Source: Vanilla planifolia (taxonomy: Eukaryota > Streptophyta > Magnoliopsida > Asparagales > Orchidaceae). Taken from it: 64,000 nt of DNA. The notes beneath the pieces are model-generated. The model did not search any database and was not told where the DNA came from. It was given only the letters and a program-made list of their open reading frames with translations. This document shows, one piece after another, positions 59,906 through 64,000 of the stretch. Each line of letters opens with the position of its first letter. The first letter of the stretch is position 1. The translations under genes and the position numbers were made by a program. The stretch lies in assembly GCA_023846275.1 (NCBI GenBank), contig CM043874.1, positions 29,671,630 through 29,735,629 of the forward strand, read 5' to 3'.

Positions 59906-59955
<50 letters not shown>
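59906..59955. repeat. (TA)n microsatellite
   Basis: Uninterrupted AT/TA dinucleotide run of about 50 bp inside the minus-strand LTR. Confidence 0.95.
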
Positions 59956-59960
<5 letters not shown>

Positions 59961-61050
59961 ATATCATAACCTCAATCATAATTATCTAATAACAACATCG
60001 TACTATTAGGATTCATGATCAATATATTATCCATCGATATATTGGTCTGATATATGTATTGTATTAGTATGATACATGTAGTTAATCATTCAAATGAGAG
60101 ATTGAATAAATAATCTCAAGTAATATTATTTGCATCCATCATACTGTCCAATCTTGGTCCGTACTAGTATGATCTTTAATGACTATTTGATCTACTAAAG
60201 ATAAAAAACAAGATTCTCATTTAGACATTCTATAGAACATCATATTACCTAATTCAAGAATAATATGAGTATGATCTAAGTAGAAAGTCTACAAATGCTT
60301 AGGTTGAAGGCCTCTTGTCACCCCCACTACAAGTTCATACTAAATAGTCTAAATGATCATTTGGCATGATTAGTACAGCTAGAACAATCATAGTCTCAAA
60401 CTCTTACGACAATAATACAAAACTTGTAAGATTTCTTTCCTTAACCATCTAAACAAATAGTACATATTTTAAGGATAAAAATTATGGGAAGATCTTACTT
60501 TATAATGAAGTTTGCATAAGTTAAATTTAAAAGCTTGTTCCTTCCCTTAAGCTCTTCTAGTTTCCTTTTTGATTTCATCAAATCAATCTAAAAAATCATA
60601 ATAAAAAATCTAAAAAGCTTCCCTTCACTCTTGAAGCTCCTCTTCTCCTTACTCTCTTTCTCACTTCTCAAAAGTCAATTAAATTTTGAGGTATGAGAGG
60701 GAGTTTTATCTTCTTATTTAAAAAGAGGATGAGTTTTCCATATTTTAATATAATAAATTCTTTTTTCTTTTTATTATTATCTTATTCTTAAAAATTTGCT
60801 AACATCTAAATGATCTCCAAAAATGCAAAGTGCATATTATTGAATTTCTTGCTATTAGATTTTCATAATGTCATGTTCAAATATTAGATTAGGTTATTAT
60901 TATCTCGGCATGCTTTCTTAGGCACCCAAAAATAATACATTTTTTGGTTCTAGATCTATAATACATGTATCCAATATGTGAGACATAAACTTGGGAAATA
61001 ATTAAAATATATTTAATGATTTGTTACAAGAGAAAGGAAGAAGCTCAAGT

Positions 61051-61850
61051 AGAGTGAGAGAGTAGAAATTTGAGAAGAGGAATGCAAGGAAATGGCTTAA
61101 AGAGGAGGATAGAACCAAAAGAAGCTTGAATTATTTTTATGGAAATGAAAAAGAGAAAAAAATACTATAAAGTGGGTTAATTTTTTTTACAAGGTGGTTT
61201 CTCCCAAGCCCTCAATAAAAGACGTTTTTTGAGTCGTAATAGTGAAAGTGGAAGCTTTAGAATAGTGAAAAACTAAGAAAAGCTCAAAGAAGAAGAGGGT
61301 TTTTGTCACAAGAAGATTGAATTGCTTAAGAAATTTTTCTTCAAAGAGTTATGAACTATAAAGTTTTAAATTCTTTTATACATTATTCTTACCTTTTTAT
61401 ATAAATGTTTGAATATAATATTTTATTATAAAATATATAATATTTTAATTTTTCATAAGAAATATTTATATTTTGACTAAAAAAAGAAATTTCATAAATT
61501 TCACAAAATTCACACCCCAATCGGCCTAGTCTCATGCGTGCCACTCACTAATGCTACGATGGTGTTTTTTCACTCCTATAGGTATTTTTCTTGTACATGG
61601 ATTGCCTTTCACTTGCACGTTAATCATGGCTGTGTGATAAGTTCACCTACCATATGCATGCAAATAGTGCATTGTTGGTAGCTAGCATGTTATTCCTTTC
61701 TACACCTTCATGCATAATGCCTGACTAATGCATTGTAGCACACGCTTCAACATGCTTGTAGCAAGCCATAGTGTGTAGTTATGTGCATGATTTTAGTTCA
61801 TGGTCTTACTTTTTCATCTTTTTGTTGCCTCCCTTGATCTTTTTTATAAT
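61051..61850. other. Spacer between opposed LTRs, with TGCATG-rich patch
   Basis: No gene recognised. At 61530-61790 the base composition is less AT-rich and words such as CATGCA, TGCATT and CATGC recur (CATATGCATGCAAATAGTGC, CATGCATAATGCCTG, GTGCATGATT). CATGCA is known as the RY element of seed promoters, but here it may be only a decayed repeat. Confidence 0.35.
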
Positions 61851-63845
61851 ATATGTTGGGTTTAATGAATCTAGAATTAAAATTTTGATTATGGATTGTA
61901 TAAGAAAATAAAAAAAGAGCAAGCTATATAAGTGAAGATAAAGATTCAATTATTTTTTTAATTTCATTAAGTTTTAAGCAAGATTAGAAGTGATTAAGTT
62001 ATTATATGAGTTGTGTAATTTATTTGAAGAGAATTGAGATTGATTGAGTTAGAATCTAACTGGATTCAAAAGAGTTTATTATCATTTATACATGAATGTA
62101 CTATATATTGGATTATGCATATAATTCATTCACGTTAAGTTGATTTAGTAAGTTTGTATGAGTTGAACATACAATACATTATGAAGCAATGTATAATATG
62201 CTACTTAGAGTTAGTAAGGGCAAAGCATGATCCTTTATGTTGAAATGTCTTGTGTAACTAAATGTATTATATGAAAGTGTTAAAGTATGATATGTTAGGT
62301 AAAACAGATTAAGGAAACTAGATTGAGTAAGTAATATACAATATCCAAGATGCATAGCATGGTATGTTAAGATGAGAATGGTAAGAGTTTAATGACATGA
62401 TGGTACTTCATAGTAGATGGTATAGAAGAGTTGGAGGTGTTGTATGGTACTATGTACCTGAGTTATGTTATAATAATAAGAAAGTATTAAGGAAAATAAT
62501 TTTTAAGAATTTTATGAGAAATAGAATATGTATTATATATATATATACACATACATATATACATATTAAAAAAATATTTAGTATTTTATTCGTGTGCTTA
62601 ACATTATTGGTAATTCAAAAATTAGAAAGATTAAATAATAGACCTTCATTTCAAATTTAGATAGATAAATTTGATAAGTATAATATAAATATACAAGTAA
62701 ACTCAAATATTTTAAAATATTTTTATATATTATTTTTTTATTAATTATTATAATATTTGATTTGGCTTTTGATTCTATTTACATGTTTTTTCTTTTTAAT
62801 ATTATTTATTACTTAGTTTTAGTGGAGTTAAAAATACTTACATGATAATGTTCACCTAAATAAGATATAAGCATATAGGCAATGTTTAAAATAATATTTT
62901 AGCACATTAATACATGATATGGTTCACAAAGTTATTTATAAAGAATAGAATATAAAATAATAATTAGTTTTTTAAGACATTGTCCTCATGATATGTTATA
63001 GGAGTGAGGGTGCCTTTATACGCACCATGATCTCATGTGATATGATGAAGATGTCCTAGGGATAAGGATACTCTCATATTTATATTAGGCCATTAGTATT
63101 ATGTGCATGATAGCTAAGGTGATGATACCTTTATTTAGATGGATAACTTTATATAAGGTTATATAAATATTAGATATTAGATTTAGAGGATAATGATCAA
63201 AAGAAAAATTAGGTCCTATGAAAAATATGTAAGAAACTTGAAATAAAAATGTGAGCAAAGGAAATTAATTTCTTATTTCATGTGATTTCACTTATAGTTG
63301 TTATTTGATACTTTTCACCATGGTATATTATTTGTATTATCACATATCTTATTATATTGGTATTATTTTTATATTAAGTTATCATATCATCACATTTATA
63401 TGTTGTTAATTTATTTGGTTTATCTCTTAAAGTTTTTAGAGTTTTAATAATATTTATATTATAAATCTTACATTCATTATATCAAGAGATGGAGATTATA
63501 ATGTTATGAAAGAGAATCATATTCCTTTGATGAGAGAGTAGATAGCATCTTATGTAGAGTTAGTTTTTACACAGCTTATACAAATGATAGTTTTGTATGT
63601 ATTTAGTTCAATATATTATATTATATGCAATGCTTTTATATATAATTTTGTATCTAGGATATTTTATTTATAGTTTTAAAATTTAAATGTTCTATTTATG
63701 TTCTTTTAATAAAGAATATTGGTATTTGGATGGATTTTGAATTTTGTTTTATCATCAAGTCCTTATTTAAGCTTTTATGTGTCCTCACATATTTTATTAT
63801 ATATAATTAATTTTGATTATTATTAGTGTTATAGGTTAGTTAAGT
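61851..63845 (+). repeat. Family A LTR, partial plus-strand copy
   Basis: Matches the 3' two thirds of the family A LTR. Shared landmarks are TTAAGACATTGTCCTCATGA (63 kb, compare AAAGACATTATTGTCATTAC), GAGGATAATGATC, and TTTTTAGAGTTTTAATAATATTTATATTATAAAT. It then has ATATCAAGAGATGGAGATTATAATGTTATGAAAG and a TAGTGTTATAGG end resembling TAGTGTTAGGTGGG of the first LTR. The 5' part is missing or unrecognisable. The open frame at 62397-62660 lies in it and has no domain. Confidence 0.55.
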
Positions 63846-64000
63846 GTAATACTAATAATAATCTTGAACATCAAATCTATCAAATTAACTTCAACAAGAT
63901 TTCATACTTTCTTACTAAACTAAAACCATGCTTGAGTCATAATGAGTTTTATTTTAGCACAATAACAACTAGTATGATCCAAAGTATTCGAAAATTATTA
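63846..64000. other. Sequence after partial LTR, no feature
   Basis: Would be the start of the internal region of this family A copy. No clear primer binding site is visible before the window ends. Confidence 0.3.

Larger units (their letters stand above)
57735..61050 (-). repeat. Family A LTR, minus-strand copy
   Basis: Reverse complement of the family A LTR layout. Reading from the right it has CTAAGAAAGCATG...ATTTGAACATGAC, GGAGATCATTTAGATGTTAG...AATTTTTAAGAATAAG, a purine-rich block near 60640, ATCATACTAGTA-type motifs and a tandem array. It then has CTTTAGTTTTACCCATTG and TGGTATTATGGT (57743-57754 reversed), a mutated primer binding site. Length of about 3.3 kb equals that of the two plus-strand copies. 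Divergence is high and both ends are approximate. Confidence 0.55.

Overview
This window looks like nuclear DNA of a flowering plant. It is very AT-rich and is built almost entirely from layered, mostly decayed retrotransposons: Ty3/gypsy of the chromovirus and Tat-like groups, Ty1/copia of the SIRE type, and L1-type LINEs that carry an RNase H domain. Plant-type LTR elements primed by initiator-Met tRNA (TGGTATCA...) are the clearest taxonomic sign. I cannot name the species. I found no convincing host protein gene, tRNA, rRNA, CRISPR array, or piece of organelle or bacterial DNA.

Layout, left to right. 0.4-1.2 kb: decayed Tat-like reverse transcriptase (+). 3.2-15.0 kb: an old chromovirus ('family A') with two LTRs of about 3.3 kb, gag zinc-knuckle and integrase remnants, and a later solo LTR (9311-11411) nested inside it with a perfect TTAAA target-site duplication. 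17.7-23.7 kb: a decayed but nearly full-length LINE (ORF1, endonuclease, RT, RNase H) broken by an insert of about 0.5 kb. 23.7-24.6 kb: a degenerate tandem repeat of 218-234 bp. 28.0-30.3 kb: Tat-like RT, RNase H and integrase on the minus strand. 31.0-36.4 kb: the only well-preserved element, a CRM/Galadriel-type chromovirus. It has a 5' LTR, a PBS, a gag broken by two TAG stops, and one long open frame with all protease, RT, RNase H and integrase signatures; its 3' end and 3' LTR are missing. 36.5-38.0 kb: Tat-like gag-protease remnant, then a polypurine tract. 39.2-47.8 kb: a decayed SIRE-type copia element ('family B') with two LTRs and a gag remnant. 51.0-53.0 kb: a second LINE remnant (RT, RNase H). 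55-57 kb: degenerate tandem repeats. 57.4-61.1 kb: a family A LTR and gag knuckle on the minus strand. About 61.9-63.8 kb: another family A LTR on the plus strand, head to head with the previous one.

The genes shown are parasitic replication machinery: gag packages the RNA, protease matures it, RT and RNase H copy it, and integrase (LTR elements) or endonuclease (LINEs) inserts it. Only the element at 31-36 kb keeps an uninterrupted pol frame, and it too is dead as it stands because gag is broken and the 3' end is lost. The most notable signals are non-coding. One is a set of three adjacent hairpin units with compensatory changes inside the solo LTR. Another is GC-rich minisatellite arrays inside two LTRs that otherwise sit in very AT-rich DNA. 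A third is a short dyad motif (ATCATACAAGTA) shared by gypsy and copia LTRs. All element boundaries other than the solo LTR and the 31-kb LTR are approximate, because they were judged by eye from diverged copies.
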